64,000 nucleotides of DNA from Chitinophaga niabensis (GTDB taxonomy: Bacteria; Bacteroidota; Bacteroidia; Chitinophagales; Chitinophagaceae), in NCBI RefSeq assembly GCF_039545795.1, contig NZ_CP154260.1:6949001-7013000 (forward strand). Reading direction: 5' to 3'. The notes beneath the pieces were generated by a model. The model saw only the letters and a list, made by a program, of their open reading frames with translations, was not told the DNA's origin and did not search any database. Positions 1-9,436 of this stretch are shown one piece after another (the stretch's first letter is position 1; each line of letters begins with the position of its first letter). The position numbers and the translations under genes were made by a program.

Positions 1-544
1 AACGGATCACCAGGGTATTCATGGTAAGAATGAACAGGATGCATAACCAGCGTAGTATGAAAGTAGTGGTATGCGCAAAAGTAATGGGTTCAACCAGTTC
101 TGTATAGTAGAAAAATTCTGTGGTGATCAGGCCGCCTGCTATGGCAATTAAACAGATGGTCCTTTCTGTACCTTTCTCGTATAACAGGTAAGTTGCATTC
201 ACCAGGAACAGTAGGATCAGGATAGCTTCAACAGCAGTGCCTAACAGGATACCGAAGTATACGAAGCCCATGGCCTGCAATACCATCATGGAAATACCGG
301 CGGTTTCAGACCGGCCTTTTTTATTCAGCCAGAGGATACCCATGAAACCGGCTGTTTCTATCATGGCCGGAATGATGATCTGTGGTTTCCTGTCCAGGAA
401 ATAGAATACGATCCCCATAATGAATGCCAGTACAGCAGTCACCAGACTGAGGGAGTTAATAATGCGTATCCAGCGCTGTTTCCTTTCGTCCTGGTCTGCA
501 GTACCTAAATGGATGAGGTAAGCTATAGGAGGATATAGTTTCAA
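1..544 (-). CDS. Multi-pass membrane protein, 5' part only (possible sensor input domain)
   Basis: Partial gene that runs off the left edge of the window; about 181 codons are visible on the minus strand without a stop. The protein starts LKLYPPIAYLIHLG if the TTG at 544-542 is used; no ATG lies at a better place, so the start is uncertain. After a short charged stretch (about residues 18-27) it holds six hydrophobic segments, near residues 31-50, 55-73, 83-102, 104-122, 130-148 and 158-178, separated by short polar loops. Such six-helix N-terminal blocks often sit in front of a cytoplasmic histidine kinase in Chitinophagaceae, but the output domain is outside the window. I do not recognise a named family; the kinase idea is inference. 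Confidence 0.6.
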   Translation of the reverse strand, partial: MKLYPPIAYLIHLGTADQDERKQRWIRIINSLSLVTAVLAFIMGIVFYFLDRKPQIIIPAMIETAGFMGILWLNKKGRSETAGISMMVLQAMGFVYFGILLGTAVEAILILLFLVNATYLLYEKGTERTICLIAIAGGLITTEFFYYTELVEPITFAHTTTFILRWLCILFILTMNTLVIR

Positions 545-662
545 TAGACGTATATTTTGGTGTACTACGGGGCGCGACTCTTATATAATATACGTAAAAA
601 TAGGGAATCAGGTTATGCCCTCAAAATGAGAATGTTATGCGCAAACATGTATGTGGAAGTTC

Positions 663-2903
663 TTAGTCGGCAATGGGGATTTTGATACTGCTGGGATGGT
701 CTTTATCTGTAATAATAGTGGCTTCAATAAAACGTGGCGCCTGGGTGGATTCCTGTGCCACAATTCCGCCAAACCCGTAATTCTTTTCTATAGAGGGGCT
801 GTTGGAGCTGCCAAACTCTACACGTACCCTGCTGCCTTTCCGGATCTTTTTCAGATAGATGTAAGCATTGTTAAAGGCCAGTTTTTCAATGCTGTTCAGG
901 GGCATCAGTTTGGGCTGGTCTCCACCAAAGCGATAGCGGCAGCGGATAGCTGAAGTGCCCAGGTATACCCGCATATTATCTTTGGTTATCTCAAAAAAAT
1001 TAATGGAGAAATCAGCATCCGGTACGTTCAGGCGGATGTATAGTTCTGCACTGATCCTGTCTGCTAACTGGATATCGCGTGGAAAAGGTGCTGTTTCAAA
1101 GAGGATGGTGTGCGGGGAATAGAGATTGTTCTGATCTTTTCTGTCTGGCAAAATACTTTGATACGCTTTACCGGAATCCAGCAGGGAAGTAATGTCGTGC
1201 CGGTAAGTGAGTACCTGTTGGGTATCCGGTATTTGCGCCTCTAGTTTTTTAGTGCTGGTGAGGTAGAACCGGAGACTGTCTTTTGTAAGATCGGCAAAAG
1301 AGCTGGTGCCTTTCCATTGGCCGGTACCAGTGGCAAAATAAGTGATCTTGTTCTTCATCCAGGAAGGTTTGGATTGCCCTTTCAGCACCCAGTTGAACCA
1401 GGATATCATGTACCGGTAAGGTGCTATCTGTGCTTCTTTTTCGATGGCTCTTGCGGATTGCATGGGATTGGCCATCCATTGGGAACCGGCATGATCAAAA
1501 GGGCCAATGAGCAGTTGATGGTTTTGCTGAGCAGCGGCTCCTCCATAACGGTGATGGTTATTGTAATAGAACATGGCGCCATTCTGATCATCGTCATAAT
1601 AACCTGTTACGGTGAGGATGGGAATATCCAGTGTGGCGTAATCTTCTTCATTGGGCATAATACCCTGCCAGTAATCATCATAGTCAGGATGAGACACCCA
1701 TTTACGGAAGAAGGGATTAGGCAGGCCGGCGAGGGAATCAAATTGTGTAAATGGAACATGGCGGCGGTACATTTCCATTTCTTTTGCATACCAGAAATTT
1801 TCATCCATGAACTTTGGGCTGTTACTCTCCGTGCCGCTTACAAACTCTGCCCAGCGCAGCATATAGGGCGTGAACATATTGGCATTACGGGGAAAGTCAA
1901 CACCAAAACCTACGGCTACTGCAGGGTTCACTGCTTTCAGGGCAGGATGGCGGTATGCTTTACGAATACTTTGCCATTGTGCAAATCCAAGGTAAGAGCC
2001 ACCTGTGGTGCCTACTTTTCCATTACACCAGCGTTGCTGGCTAACCCAGTCTATAATATCATAATAATCCTGTGCATCTTTTTCATAAGGGAAATTTTCT
2101 CCTTCGGAAGTACGCCTGCCACGATTATCTACATACACATAATTATACCCATGTAATGCCCATATATTTCCCCTTTCTGCTTCTCTACCATATGGGTAAG
2201 GACTGAGACTGATAATAGCAGGTTGTCTTTCCATGGCATCTGCGTTCTGAAAGATGAAAGCATTCAGGTGAACACCATCGCGCATGGGGATGCGGGCCAC
2301 TATCTTTTTAAATTGGGTAGGTTCCAGTTGGTGTAAAGTTTCCTGGAGAACAGGATGGTGTTTATCCAGGAAATCCTGGATGGCCTGGTATTGCAACAGG
2401 TCTGTTACTTTAGTGAAGCTGAGGTTCTGTTTGTATTGCTGTGCCATTTGCAGGCTGAGGAAAATATTATGCCGGAGCACGCTGGCATATCCGGGCTGGA
2501 AGGCTCCTTTCAGGCTGCTGATCACATCCGGCCTGAAATCTTTCTGCACGGTTTTGATGCGCTCCTGTAATTTCTCTTTTTCTTTACCCGGCCAGGCTGC
2601 CAGTTCCTGCAGCACATTGAGGGCAGACAATGATTTAGGATCTTTGGGCAATTGAGGAAGTGTTTTCAAAGATTGTTGTGCTTCTGCATAACGATGTTTA
2701 ACGAGTGAAGCACTGAGAGCAAGACCTATGGGGTATTTTTTAGCCTGGCAGAATGCAAATACGCTGTCTGCCAGGCGGTATAATTCTTCCCGGACTGCGG
2801 CGGTATCCCTGATATTTAAATTTGGGCTGAGGCGGAAGGAGCTTTGGGCATAAGTGGCGGTTGCCAACAGGAGGCAAACACTGAAAAGGGTCAGGATACG
2901 CAT
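663..2903 (-). CDS. CocE/NonD-family secreted alpha/beta hydrolase (peptidase S15-like)
   Basis: 746-aa exported hydrolase. The signal peptide (MRILTLF... ending near Ala-Gln) supports the ATG at 2903; an in-frame ATG at 2933 lies upstream of the promoter-like box at 2922-2929 and is less likely. A 190-residue helical N-terminal region precedes the S15/CocE core, which begins near residue 204 with the typical MRDGVHLNAF segment. The nucleophile motif GGSYLG places the catalytic Ser at residue 303; the YVDNRGR and DHAGSQW stretches are also typical. The C-terminal jelly-roll (X-Pro dipeptidyl-peptidase C-terminal type) covers about the last 200 residues. Family members cleave X-Pro dipeptides, glutaryl-amides or esters; the substrate here is unknown. 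Probably periplasmic. Confidence 0.9.
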   Translation of the reverse strand: MRILTLFSVCLLLATATYAQSSFRLSPNLNIRDTAAVREELYRLADSVFAFCQAKKYPIGLALSASLVKHRYAEAQQSLKTLPQLPKDPKSLSALNVLQELAAWPGKEKEKLQERIKTVQKDFRPDVISSLKGAFQPGYASVLRHNIFLSLQMAQQYKQNLSFTKVTDLLQYQAIQDFLDKHHPVLQETLHQLEPTQFKKIVARIPMRDGVHLNAFIFQNADAMERQPAIISLSPYPYGREAERGNIWALHGYNYVYVDNRGRRTSEGENFPYEKDAQDYYDIIDWVSQQRWCNGKVGTTGGSYLGFAQWQSIRKAYRHPALKAVNPAVAVGFGVDFPRNANMFTPYMLRWAEFVSGTESNSPKFMDENFWYAKEMEMYRRHVPFTQFDSLAGLPNPFFRKWVSHPDYDDYWQGIMPNEEDYATLDIPILTVTGYYDDDQNGAMFYYNNHHRYGGAAAQQNHQLLIGPFDHAGSQWMANPMQSARAIEKEAQIAPYRYMISWFNWVLKGQSKPSWMKNKITYFATGTGQWKGTSSFADLTKDSLRFYLTSTKKLEAQIPDTQQVLTYRHDITSLLDSGKAYQSILPDRKDQNNLYSPHTILFETAPFPRDIQLADRISAELYIRLNVPDADFSINFFEITKDNMRVYLGTSAIRCRYRFGGDQPKLMPLNSIEKLAFNNAYIYLKKIRKGSRVRVEFGSSNSPSIEKNYGFGGIVAQESTQAPRFIEATIITDKDHPSSIKIPIAD

Positions 2904-2921
2904 ATAAGCCAGGTTTGTATC

Positions 2922-2929
2922 CAAATATA
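2922..2929 (-). promoter_or_regulatory. Bacteroidota -7 box TATATTTG for the CocE-type hydrolase
   Basis: The minus strand reads TATATTTG, an exact match to the Bacteroidota -7 consensus TAnnTTTG, 18 bases before the ATG at 2903. No clear -33 TTTG is seen at the usual spacing. Its place favours the 2903 start. Confidence 0.45.
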
Positions 2930-2992
2930 ACAAAAAAGCAGCGCCTTACGGTTCCTGCGGATACAAACCCTGTTCCGACCTACCAATAACCA

Positions 2993-3997
2993 TTAATTGT
3001 GCTGATAACTACCCGGCGTGTCTCCTGTCCATCTTTTAAAGGCACGTGTAAATGCACTCAATTCATTATATCCCAGCATATACGAAACCTCTTTCAGCGG
3101 GTAATTGCCGGAAGCCATGTAATGCATGGCGAGGGATTTCCGTACGGCATCTGCAATGTCCTGGTACTTCACGCCTTCTTCTTTTAGCTTACGTTGCAGG
3201 CTGCGGGGGCTGATATTGAAATTCGCGGCCATCTGCTCCAGTGAAATAATACCGAGATAAGCATTTGTGAGCAGGTAATTATAGATCCTTGCCTGTAACG
3301 ATTGTGTAGCTGTTGCCTGTTCCGGTAAGGCCTGTACTTTTTTCAGCAACAGGCTTTGCAGTTCATAATTTGCTGAGAGGATGGGTTCATCCCAGTATTT
3401 TTTATCAAACTCCAGTGCATATTCACCTGTTCGTTTTACAGGCCTGCAGCGCAGTACTCTTTCGTATTCTGCGAGGTTGGATACCACATAAGGGAAACGT
3501 ACGGCTTTGGGCTGGATCTTTTGCAACAGGAGTCCATCCAGTTCATGCACGGTGAAAACCATGAAAAAATCCATCAGCTGCAGGAATGAAAAAGAAGGGG
3601 TTGTATCAGTAGTAAGCGGAATATAAGTAATAGTGAATGTTTTGCCGGGAGGTGTTACTTCCATTCTGAAAATATCCGTAACAAGATGCGAAAGGGCTGC
3701 GGCATGTGTGATAGCTTCTCCTACTGTGCTGCTGCTTTTGATGATCTCCCCCACCATACCAAGTGCAGCTATCTGTACAGATTCTCCAAAGTGCAAACCA
3801 AAGAGGGGATCATTGGTAAGCTGCCCCGCATTGGTCCATAGATTATTCATCTGTGCGGCACTAAGACTTTCTCCTGATGGTTTCTTTAATTCTTCCAGCT
3901 GAATACCTGCCAGTTTGCAAAGTTGCTGCGGTTGCACATCTCTTTGTGCAGCATATGCAAGCAGGCTCAATGCCATTCTTTTCTGTTGGTCTTCCAT
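2993..3997 (-). CDS. AraC-family transcriptional regulator with arabinose-binding-type N-terminal domain
   Basis: 334 aa. Residues about 20-200 resemble the N-terminal ligand-sensing domain of OruR/ArgR-like AraC regulators (Arabinose_bd type). The last 90 residues carry the double helix-turn-helix: the first helix pair around MAANFNISPRSLQRKLKEEG and the second around YPLKEVSYMLGYNELSAFTR, ending in the FKRWTGDTPG signature. It would act as a cytoplasmic DNA-binding activator. It lies 22 bp after the large adhesin-like gene on the same strand, so it may be co-transcribed, although an imperfect -7 box (TACCTTTA on the minus strand, near 4004-4011) suggests its own promoter. The hydrolase at 663-2903 follows 89 bp downstream and is a plausible target. 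Confidence 0.92.
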   Translation of the reverse strand: MEDQQKRMALSLLAYAAQRDVQPQQLCKLAGIQLEELKKPSGESLSAAQMNNLWTNAGQLTNDPLFGLHFGESVQIAALGMVGEIIKSSSTVGEAITHAAALSHLVTDIFRMEVTPPGKTFTITYIPLTTDTTPSFSFLQLMDFFMVFTVHELDGLLLQKIQPKAVRFPYVVSNLAEYERVLRCRPVKRTGEYALEFDKKYWDEPILSANYELQSLLLKKVQALPEQATATQSLQARIYNYLLTNAYLGIISLEQMAANFNISPRSLQRKLKEEGVKYQDIADAVRKSLAMHYMASGNYPLKEVSYMLGYNELSAFTRAFKRWTGDTPGSYQHN

Positions 3998-4019
3998 ATG
4001 CTAAAGGTAGCAAAAAGGG

Positions 4020-6656
4020 CTATCGTAACAAGGTGGCCGTACCGGTGAGGAAGAAATCCAGGCCCAGGTAATCCACTGCTTTTACCTGCCATACATATAC
4101 GCCGGATGATTGTATTTTGCCATTGATGCGGCCATCCCATCCTTTGCCACTTTGTGATCCGCGATATACAAGCTCGCCCCAGCGGGTATAGACCATAAAG
4201 TATTCAATATTCCTGATACCAGCTGCAATGGGGCGCAACTGATCATTCACGCCATCTCCGTTTGGAGTGAAAGCAGTAGGTACAAAAACCTGCGGCATGG
4301 TATTGTATACTTTCACATTCATGAAAGCAGAGTCAGCACATCCGGCAATATCCTGTACCAGTACTTTATACCGTAATCCTGTTACCGGCCTGTTGTATAA
4401 TGCCAGCGGGTCGGGGATAGTGGTGGAAGATAATCCTGTTGCCGGAGACCAGGTGTACTGCACCCCGCCCGAAGCATTTAATTGTAAAGGCTGGCCTAAT
4501 ACAACTGCGGTATCCCTTCCCGCAAATGCATTGATCTTAGGTAATACCGTTACTACTACTGTATCCTTTGTGGGTTTAGGACAGCCCCTGGTATCAAATG
4601 CAGAGAAAACATAAGCAGCCGTTAATTTAGGCTTTACAGCTGGATCAAGGGACAATGGAACACCGCCTGCATCTGTAGTTTGCCAGGTATAAAAAGTGCC
4701 GTCCGTTGATGCATGCAATTGCGCGAAGGTATCAAAGCAGATAATGGTATCTGCTCCTGCAAACGCACGCGGATAGGGTACTGTGGATACTAATATCTGA
4801 TCAGTGGCTGTACAGCCGCTGATCGTAGCGGTAACACTATAAATGGTATTATTGGTAGTTGTAGCCAAAGGGTTTTTGATAGTGGCATCATTCAGATTCA
4901 GTGCGGGCGTCCAGGTGTAACGCAGGCCATTGGATTGTGGTCTTAACACAATCGGGTCTCCCTGGCAGATCACGGTGTCTGCAGGTAAACTCAGGCTCAC
5001 ACGGTCCACTGTGCGTATCATCACAGAATCACGATTAAGGCAACCGTCCTGATCAAGGTCTACATAATATTTTGTATCACTGACAGGGCTTACTCTTGGT
5101 ATGGGTGTATTGGCACCCGTCATATTTGTGGTGGGCGACCATGTGAAAACACCGGTACCCATAGCCTGTAATTGCAATTGATCAGGCGGGCAGATAAGTG
5201 TATCACGGAAAGAAAGTGCGATAGGCGGTTTATCCAGGATCTCCATCGGATCATAGAGTGTGTCCTTGCAGCCAACAGTATTATGTACAATGAGGCGGAC
5301 ATTCTTGAGGCCATTAGTGGAATAAGTATAAGAAGGATTTCGGTCGTTGGAGAAATCCGTTTGTGCGGAAGGTTCTCCGAAATCCCAATCCCAGAAATTA
5401 GTGATACCATACCTGGAAGTGGTTTGGTCCGTGAACAGAACCGGTTTGTTGATGCAGGCGCCGGCTGCAGAAAAACGTGGTTCAAATCCAGGGTATACAA
5501 ATACCTGTGCATCTGTGGAATCAGGACATTGAAAACCTCTGTTGGTAGCCAATTTGATAGTGTAAGTACCTGCAACAGGAAATGTATAATCTGCAATATT
5601 GTTAGTAGAGTTATATACCACCGCACCTGCACTGTTCTTAAATTCCCAGAACCAGGATACGATCAGCGGGCTGGTAGATTGATTGGCAACACTTAGTTGC
5701 TGGCTATTACCGCATAACATGTATTCCGGTAAAAGTGATGCAGCAGCTACCGTACAACCCGTTATATTTATCTGCAGGTCTTTCCGCTGTGTAGCAATGG
5801 CCACACCATTACGTATTTCCTGCACGCATACTGTAACCACATAGATCCCTACACCCGGTGCAATACCAGTGATCAAACCGGTATTGGGATTAATAGAAAC
5901 ACGATTGCCTAAAGGGCTGCCGCCGCTAAAACCATCGCCATAAGGAACGGAGTAATAAGGCGGGGGCACAGGGGGCTGGCTGTTATTTCCTCCAATGGGT
6001 CCACCACCACCACCACCGCCTCCTCCGCCGCCAGAGTAACCGGCAGTGAGGTAAGCTTCGCAGAAGAAATAACGCAGCTGATCTCTATCTCCATCCGTTG
6101 CTGCAAAACTATACGAGAAAGAGTTCTCCGCGCAGATCGTCACCAGGTCGTCTCCCACAAATTTAGCGCTGCTATTATTAGCGAAAGCAGTACCGGGAAT
6201 TTCACAAGTGTAAGTTGCCCCGATCCTGCCATAACCAAAAGAGAGATTGTTGATGCCATCCACACGATTGGTTACCTGTGAGGTAAGGATATAACCATCC
6301 GGGGAAGCAGGTAAAGAAATATTGAACGTCCAGGTACCCACATAATAACAGATGAACGGGGGGCGGGTAATGCAGGGATCGTTACTGGTAGTACTGATCT
6401 GTTCTTCACCGGAGAGCTGTTCCTGCCGGTCTTGTATGCGCTCGCCTGTTGCTCTGTTGAAAATACCTATGTAAGTAGGATTGGCGAACTGGCGGTTAGC
6501 CGTTCCGCAACTCCTGAACTGTTTTAAAGTAACGGTGTAATTATAAAGATTGCCGGACATGCCGGTGAAAGTATAATACATCTCCCCGCCGGTAATGTGG
6601 TCGGCTTTCAGGGTGAGCGATGCTCCCAGGGAAATAAGCAACAAAATGTGCCTCAT
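4020..6656 (-). CDS. Large secreted PKD-repeat protein with gliding-motility-type C-terminal domain (T9SS type B substrate)
   Basis: 878 aa. It has a signal peptide (MRHILLLISLGASLTLKA), then a conserved Bacteroidota N-terminal module starting DHITGGEMYYTF. PKD-like and immunoglobulin-like beta domains fill the middle (for example the WFWEF and DWDFGEP PKD cores). The C-terminus (about residues 785-878) carries the CHU_C/gliding motility-associated sorting domain, with VPTAFTPNGDGVND and RWGELVYRG. Such domains direct export through the type IX secretion system and attachment to the cell surface. An uninterrupted run of eleven glycines near residue 215 forms a flexible linker. The role is probably adhesin or surface structure; no catalytic motif was seen. 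Confidence 0.88.
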   Translation of the reverse strand: MRHILLLISLGASLTLKADHITGGEMYYTFTGMSGNLYNYTVTLKQFRSCGTANRQFANPTYIGIFNRATGERIQDRQEQLSGEEQISTTSNDPCITRPPFICYYVGTWTFNISLPASPDGYILTSQVTNRVDGINNLSFGYGRIGATYTCEIPGTAFANNSSAKFVGDDLVTICAENSFSYSFAATDGDRDQLRYFFCEAYLTAGYSGGGGGGGGGGGPIGGNNSQPPVPPPYYSVPYGDGFSGGSPLGNRVSINPNTGLITGIAPGVGIYVVTVCVQEIRNGVAIATQRKDLQINITGCTVAAASLLPEYMLCGNSQQLSVANQSTSPLIVSWFWEFKNSAGAVVYNSTNNIADYTFPVAGTYTIKLATNRGFQCPDSTDAQVFVYPGFEPRFSAAGACINKPVLFTDQTTSRYGITNFWDWDFGEPSAQTDFSNDRNPSYTYSTNGLKNVRLIVHNTVGCKDTLYDPMEILDKPPIALSFRDTLICPPDQLQLQAMGTGVFTWSPTTNMTGANTPIPRVSPVSDTKYYVDLDQDGCLNRDSVMIRTVDRVSLSLPADTVICQGDPIVLRPQSNGLRYTWTPALNLNDATIKNPLATTTNNTIYSVTATISGCTATDQILVSTVPYPRAFAGADTIICFDTFAQLHASTDGTFYTWQTTDAGGVPLSLDPAVKPKLTAAYVFSAFDTRGCPKPTKDTVVVTVLPKINAFAGRDTAVVLGQPLQLNASGGVQYTWSPATGLSSTTIPDPLALYNRPVTGLRYKVLVQDIAGCADSAFMNVKVYNTMPQVFVPTAFTPNGDGVNDQLRPIAAGIRNIEYFMVYTRWGELVYRGSQSGKGWDGRINGKIQSSGVYVWQVKAVDYLGLDFFLTGTATLLR
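6000..6032 (-). repeat. Trinucleotide tract encoding eleven consecutive glycines
   Basis: Eleven GGN codons in a row, five of them identical GGT, inside the adhesin-like gene. Slippage here would change the length by whole codons and keep the frame. Confidence 0.8.
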
Positions 6657-6881
6657 GCAGATGTATTTGAGCCAGGGATATTACGTAATTACCCTCGTTC
6701 CGGTTGCTCTGGCAGCGTAGTTAGGTCAGATGTTCTATTGTAAATGTATGATTCCTTCACATACGCTGGTAGCACCTATAAAAGAATATGATACATACTT
6801 TTTATGTTTAATGTGATTTAGATTGCTTACTAGCAGATAGGGATAAAATTTCTATATTGTGTAATTGTAAATATTGTTGGT
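6657..6881. other. AT-rich intergenic stretch without a recognised gene
   Basis: Upstream region of the minus-strand adhesin-like gene and of the plus-strand sulfatase remnant. I see no open frame with a family signature and no exact TAnnTTTG box. A GGTCAGATG nonamer at 6724-6732 matches one arm of the hairpins at 10980-11012 and 14406-14435, but no second arm is present. Confidence 0.4.
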
Positions 6882-7109
6882 ATGATAAGCAAAAAAAGGG
6901 ATTGTAAGCCTGTTGGTGCTGTTTTTCGGCCTGCAGGCAAAGGCTCAGAACCCTCCTAATATTGTAATGTTCCTGATTGATGACATGGGTTGGCAGGATA
7001 CGAGTGAACCTTTCTGGACGCAACTAACGGAACTGAATAAACGTTACCGTACGCCAAATATGGAACGGTTGGCGAACGGGGTATGAAATTCACCAATGCT
7101 TATCTATAA
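6882..7109 (+). pseudogene. Sulfatase gene remnant: N-terminal fragment with two frameshifts
   Basis: The conceptual protein begins MISKK, a signal peptide (GIVSLLVLFFGLQAKAQ) follows, and then the sulfatase N-terminal block NPPNIVMFLIDDMGWQDTS and TPNMERLA. The reading frame breaks twice. A run of seven A at 6891-6897 shifts the ATG at 6882 out of the signal-peptide frame; removing one A restores it. After LANG (7072-7080) the expected continuation GMKFTNAY lies in another frame at 7080-7103. Homology stops there, before the CxPSR active site, and the last bases overlap the 3' end of the convergent kinase gene. About 450 residues of a normal sulfatase are missing. The remnant belongs to a different sulfatase subfamily from the intact gene at 9437 (DDMGWQD against DDLGYGD). 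Confidence 0.8.
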
Positions 7110-8804
7110 CTGCAGTTGCTTCACCGGCAGAATGATCCTGAACACAGCGCCCTCTCCATTTTCTGAATGAGCGGTGATACTGCCATGATGGTTCAGTACT
7201 ATTTTTTTACAAAGTGCGAGGCCGATACCTGTTCCTGCATATTCCTGTTTGGTATGCAGGCGTTGAAAGATGGTAAAGATCTGCTCAGCATACTGTTGGT
7301 CAAATCCAATACCATTGTCTTTGAACTCCAGCAGGTAGTAGGAGAGGGAAGGGTTTAATCCTTCCGGTAATGATTGGTTGCCCGCATCTAATAAAGTTGC
7401 GGAAATAGTGATCTCCGGTGCTTTACTTGTATTGAACTTCAGCGCATTGCCGAGCAAGTTACTGAAGAGTTGATTGATCTGCAGCGGATTTGCTTCTATA
7501 ACAGGGAGCTGTTCTACATTGATCTTTACATTCTTTTCGCGGATGGTCAGTTCAAAATCATCTATCACCTGCCAGATCACGGCATGCAGATCTACCCTTG
7601 TGAACAGCTGGTCCGGCGTGATTAAGCGGGAATAATGCAGCACGTCTTTGATCAGTTTCCTCATACGGGTGGAGGAGGCGGTGATCTTATCCAGGTAACC
7701 TTTTGATTTGGAGGAAATAGAACCCAGGCTTGCTTCCAGCATTTCCGTGAAGGTCCTGATCTTACGTAAAGGTTCCTGCAGATCATGACTGGTGATATAG
7801 GCAAACTGCTCCAGTTCTGCATTGGTACGTTGCAGGTTAAAGTTGGCGCTTTTTATTTCTGCCGTTCTTTCATTCACTCTTTTTTCCAGCAATTCTTCAC
7901 TGGCGCGTAATGCATGTTCTGCTTCTTTCAGGCCGGTGATGTCTATTAATACATTCATGGCCCCGGTCACATTCCCTTCGTGATCATGCATCGGTTCCGG
8001 GTGTGCGATCACATGTTTCATTTTCCCATCCGGCTGTTGTATCAGCATTTCCAGGCTGATCTCCCGGTTTTCATGGAGCGCTTTTGCCATGGGGCCGTTT
8101 TCATGTGCAATAGGTGTACCATCCGTCAGAAATATTTTGTGTGCGCCATTCCACTTATCTTTTCCGATATGCGGTTCCCTTCCCCATAATTCTGTGGCTG
8201 CCTTATTGTACAGGTTAATGAAACCGTTGGCATCAATCGTGAAAATAGCAACGGGTAAACTTTCTATCAGCTGGCGGTATCTTGATTCGGCAATTTCAAT
8301 TTGCATCCCTGCTTTTCTTCTTTCCGTGGTTTCGTGGCAAACCACCAGGATGCCGCCTACTTTTCCGGTTTCATCTTTCACAGGGCTGTAGCTGAAAGTC
8401 CAGTATACATCTTCCAGTTCACCATTGCGGTGAATGGGTACCAGCAGATCTTCGTTCCAGGTAGATCCGCCAGCCCATACCTGGTCTATCTGGGGTTTGA
8501 TGATGTGCCATATTTCCGGCCAGCATTCTTCTCCCTTTTGTCCTACGGCAAGCGGATGTTTTCCTTCTTTTCCAAGGCTGGGGCGGTAAGCATCATTATA
8601 GAACTGGATCAGATCTTTTCCCCACCAGAGGAACATGGGGAAACGGGAATTCAGTACAATACTCAGGGTGGTACGTAAACTTTGCGGCCATTGATCTGGT
8701 GTGCCGATGGAAGTGGAAGCCCAATTATAGGAACGGATCAAAGCTCCTAATTCGCCGCCCCCTTCCATAAATTTGAAAGGAGCTTGCGTTGGAGTTGATG
8801 CCAT
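7104..8804 (-). CDS. PAS-domain sensor histidine kinase, soluble
   Basis: 566 aa without a signal peptide or membrane segment, so probably cytoplasmic. Two PAS modules are visible, at about residues 40-165 (ending with the PAC-like VCHETTERR) and 170-295. A short helical linker leads to the HisKA domain with the phospho-accepting His340 in the motif SHDLQEPLRK. The HATPase domain shows the N box (LFSNLLGNALKFN), the G1 box (DNGIGF), the F box (FQRLHTK) and the G2 box (GTGIGLALCKKI). It starts 12 bp after the single-domain response regulator, so the two form a bicistronic operon. The PAS domains suggest a small-molecule or redox input, which cannot be told from sequence. Confidence 0.93.
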   Translation of the reverse strand: MASTPTQAPFKFMEGGGELGALIRSYNWASTSIGTPDQWPQSLRTTLSIVLNSRFPMFLWWGKDLIQFYNDAYRPSLGKEGKHPLAVGQKGEECWPEIWHIIKPQIDQVWAGGSTWNEDLLVPIHRNGELEDVYWTFSYSPVKDETGKVGGILVVCHETTERRKAGMQIEIAESRYRQLIESLPVAIFTIDANGFINLYNKAATELWGREPHIGKDKWNGAHKIFLTDGTPIAHENGPMAKALHENREISLEMLIQQPDGKMKHVIAHPEPMHDHEGNVTGAMNVLIDITGLKEAEHALRASEELLEKRVNERTAEIKSANFNLQRTNAELEQFAYITSHDLQEPLRKIRTFTEMLEASLGSISSKSKGYLDKITASSTRMRKLIKDVLHYSRLITPDQLFTRVDLHAVIWQVIDDFELTIREKNVKINVEQLPVIEANPLQINQLFSNLLGNALKFNTSKAPEITISATLLDAGNQSLPEGLNPSLSYYLLEFKDNGIGFDQQYAEQIFTIFQRLHTKQEYAGTGIGLALCKKIVLNHHGSITAHSENGEGAVFRIILPVKQLQL

Positions 8805-8816
8805 GATCAGGATACT

Positions 8817-9212
8817 TTAACGGGTAGCAGGAAATAATAAACCATGCAACAGGCCTACCAGTTCTGAAAACTTTTCCGGTTTTGTGATAAAATCGTGTGC
8901 ACCCAGTTGTTTGGCTTCTTCAATTGTTTTGATATCTGAAGCGGTAGAGAAGATAATAACGGGTACATCTTTTGCCTTATGTGCTGCTTTTATTTCCCGA
9001 AGGAACTGGATGCCGTTCATCACGGGCATATTAAGATCAAGGAAGATCAGGTCCGGCAGTACGTCAGAATCATTTAACTGCATAATGCCTTCATAGCCAT
9101 TGGGTGCAATCGTACAAGCAATCGCATTATCGATGAACGCAAGAGCGGATGTGAAGATCTCCTGATCATCAATATCATCATCAATCAGTAGTATGGTGGG
9201 TGTGTTTAACAT
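8817..9212 (-). CDS. Single-domain response regulator (CheY-like receiver)
   Basis: 131 aa, a receiver domain only, with no DNA-binding output. The acidic cluster Asp11-Asp13 (LLIDDD), the phospho-acceptor Asp59 in FLDLNMPVMNG, the conserved Thr in IFSTAS and the Lys in ITKPEKF are all present, so it should be phosphorylated normally. It is the first gene of the pair with the PAS histidine kinase 12 bp downstream. Single receivers of this Rcp1-like type usually pass phosphate to or from a partner kinase, or regulate by protein contact. The upstream 224-bp gap to the divergent sulfatase shows no exact -7 box on this strand. Confidence 0.93.
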   Translation of the reverse strand: MLNTPTILLIDDDIDDQEIFTSALAFIDNAIACTIAPNGYEGIMQLNDSDVLPDLIFLDLNMPVMNGIQFLREIKAAHKAKDVPVIIFSTASDIKTIEEAKQLGAHDFITKPEKFSELVGLLHGLLFPATR

Positions 9213-9436
9213 AAATCAGGTCATTCAATCGCCAAGTGAAACTACAATTTTAAAACCAGAAAAGTTCAATTTGCGAAACATTACGAAATAAATATATGTC
9301 TATAAGGGCTTTTATTGAGGGCAACGCATTACTGTTAATTTAAACAAAAAACCGGAGAAAAAATAGCCTGCGGCAGTTTTAGCAGAATAAATAAATTTTT
9401 TAGCCGTAAGATTGTAATGCTGTAAATATTCACCGA

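Noticed and set aside
1317..2156. Open frame of 279 codons on the plus strand opposite the CocE-type hydrolase
   Set aside because: It has no family signature and lies wholly antisense to a gene with clear catalytic motifs.
2904..2933. Upstream ATG at 2933 as start of the CocE-type hydrolase
   Set aside because: It adds ten residues before a good signal peptide and lies upstream of the -7 box at 2922-2929.
7104..9212. Kinase and response regulator as an insertion that split the sulfatase gene
   Set aside because: The missing sulfatase C-terminal part is not found on the far side (9213-9436); the next gene is a complete sulfatase of another subfamily.
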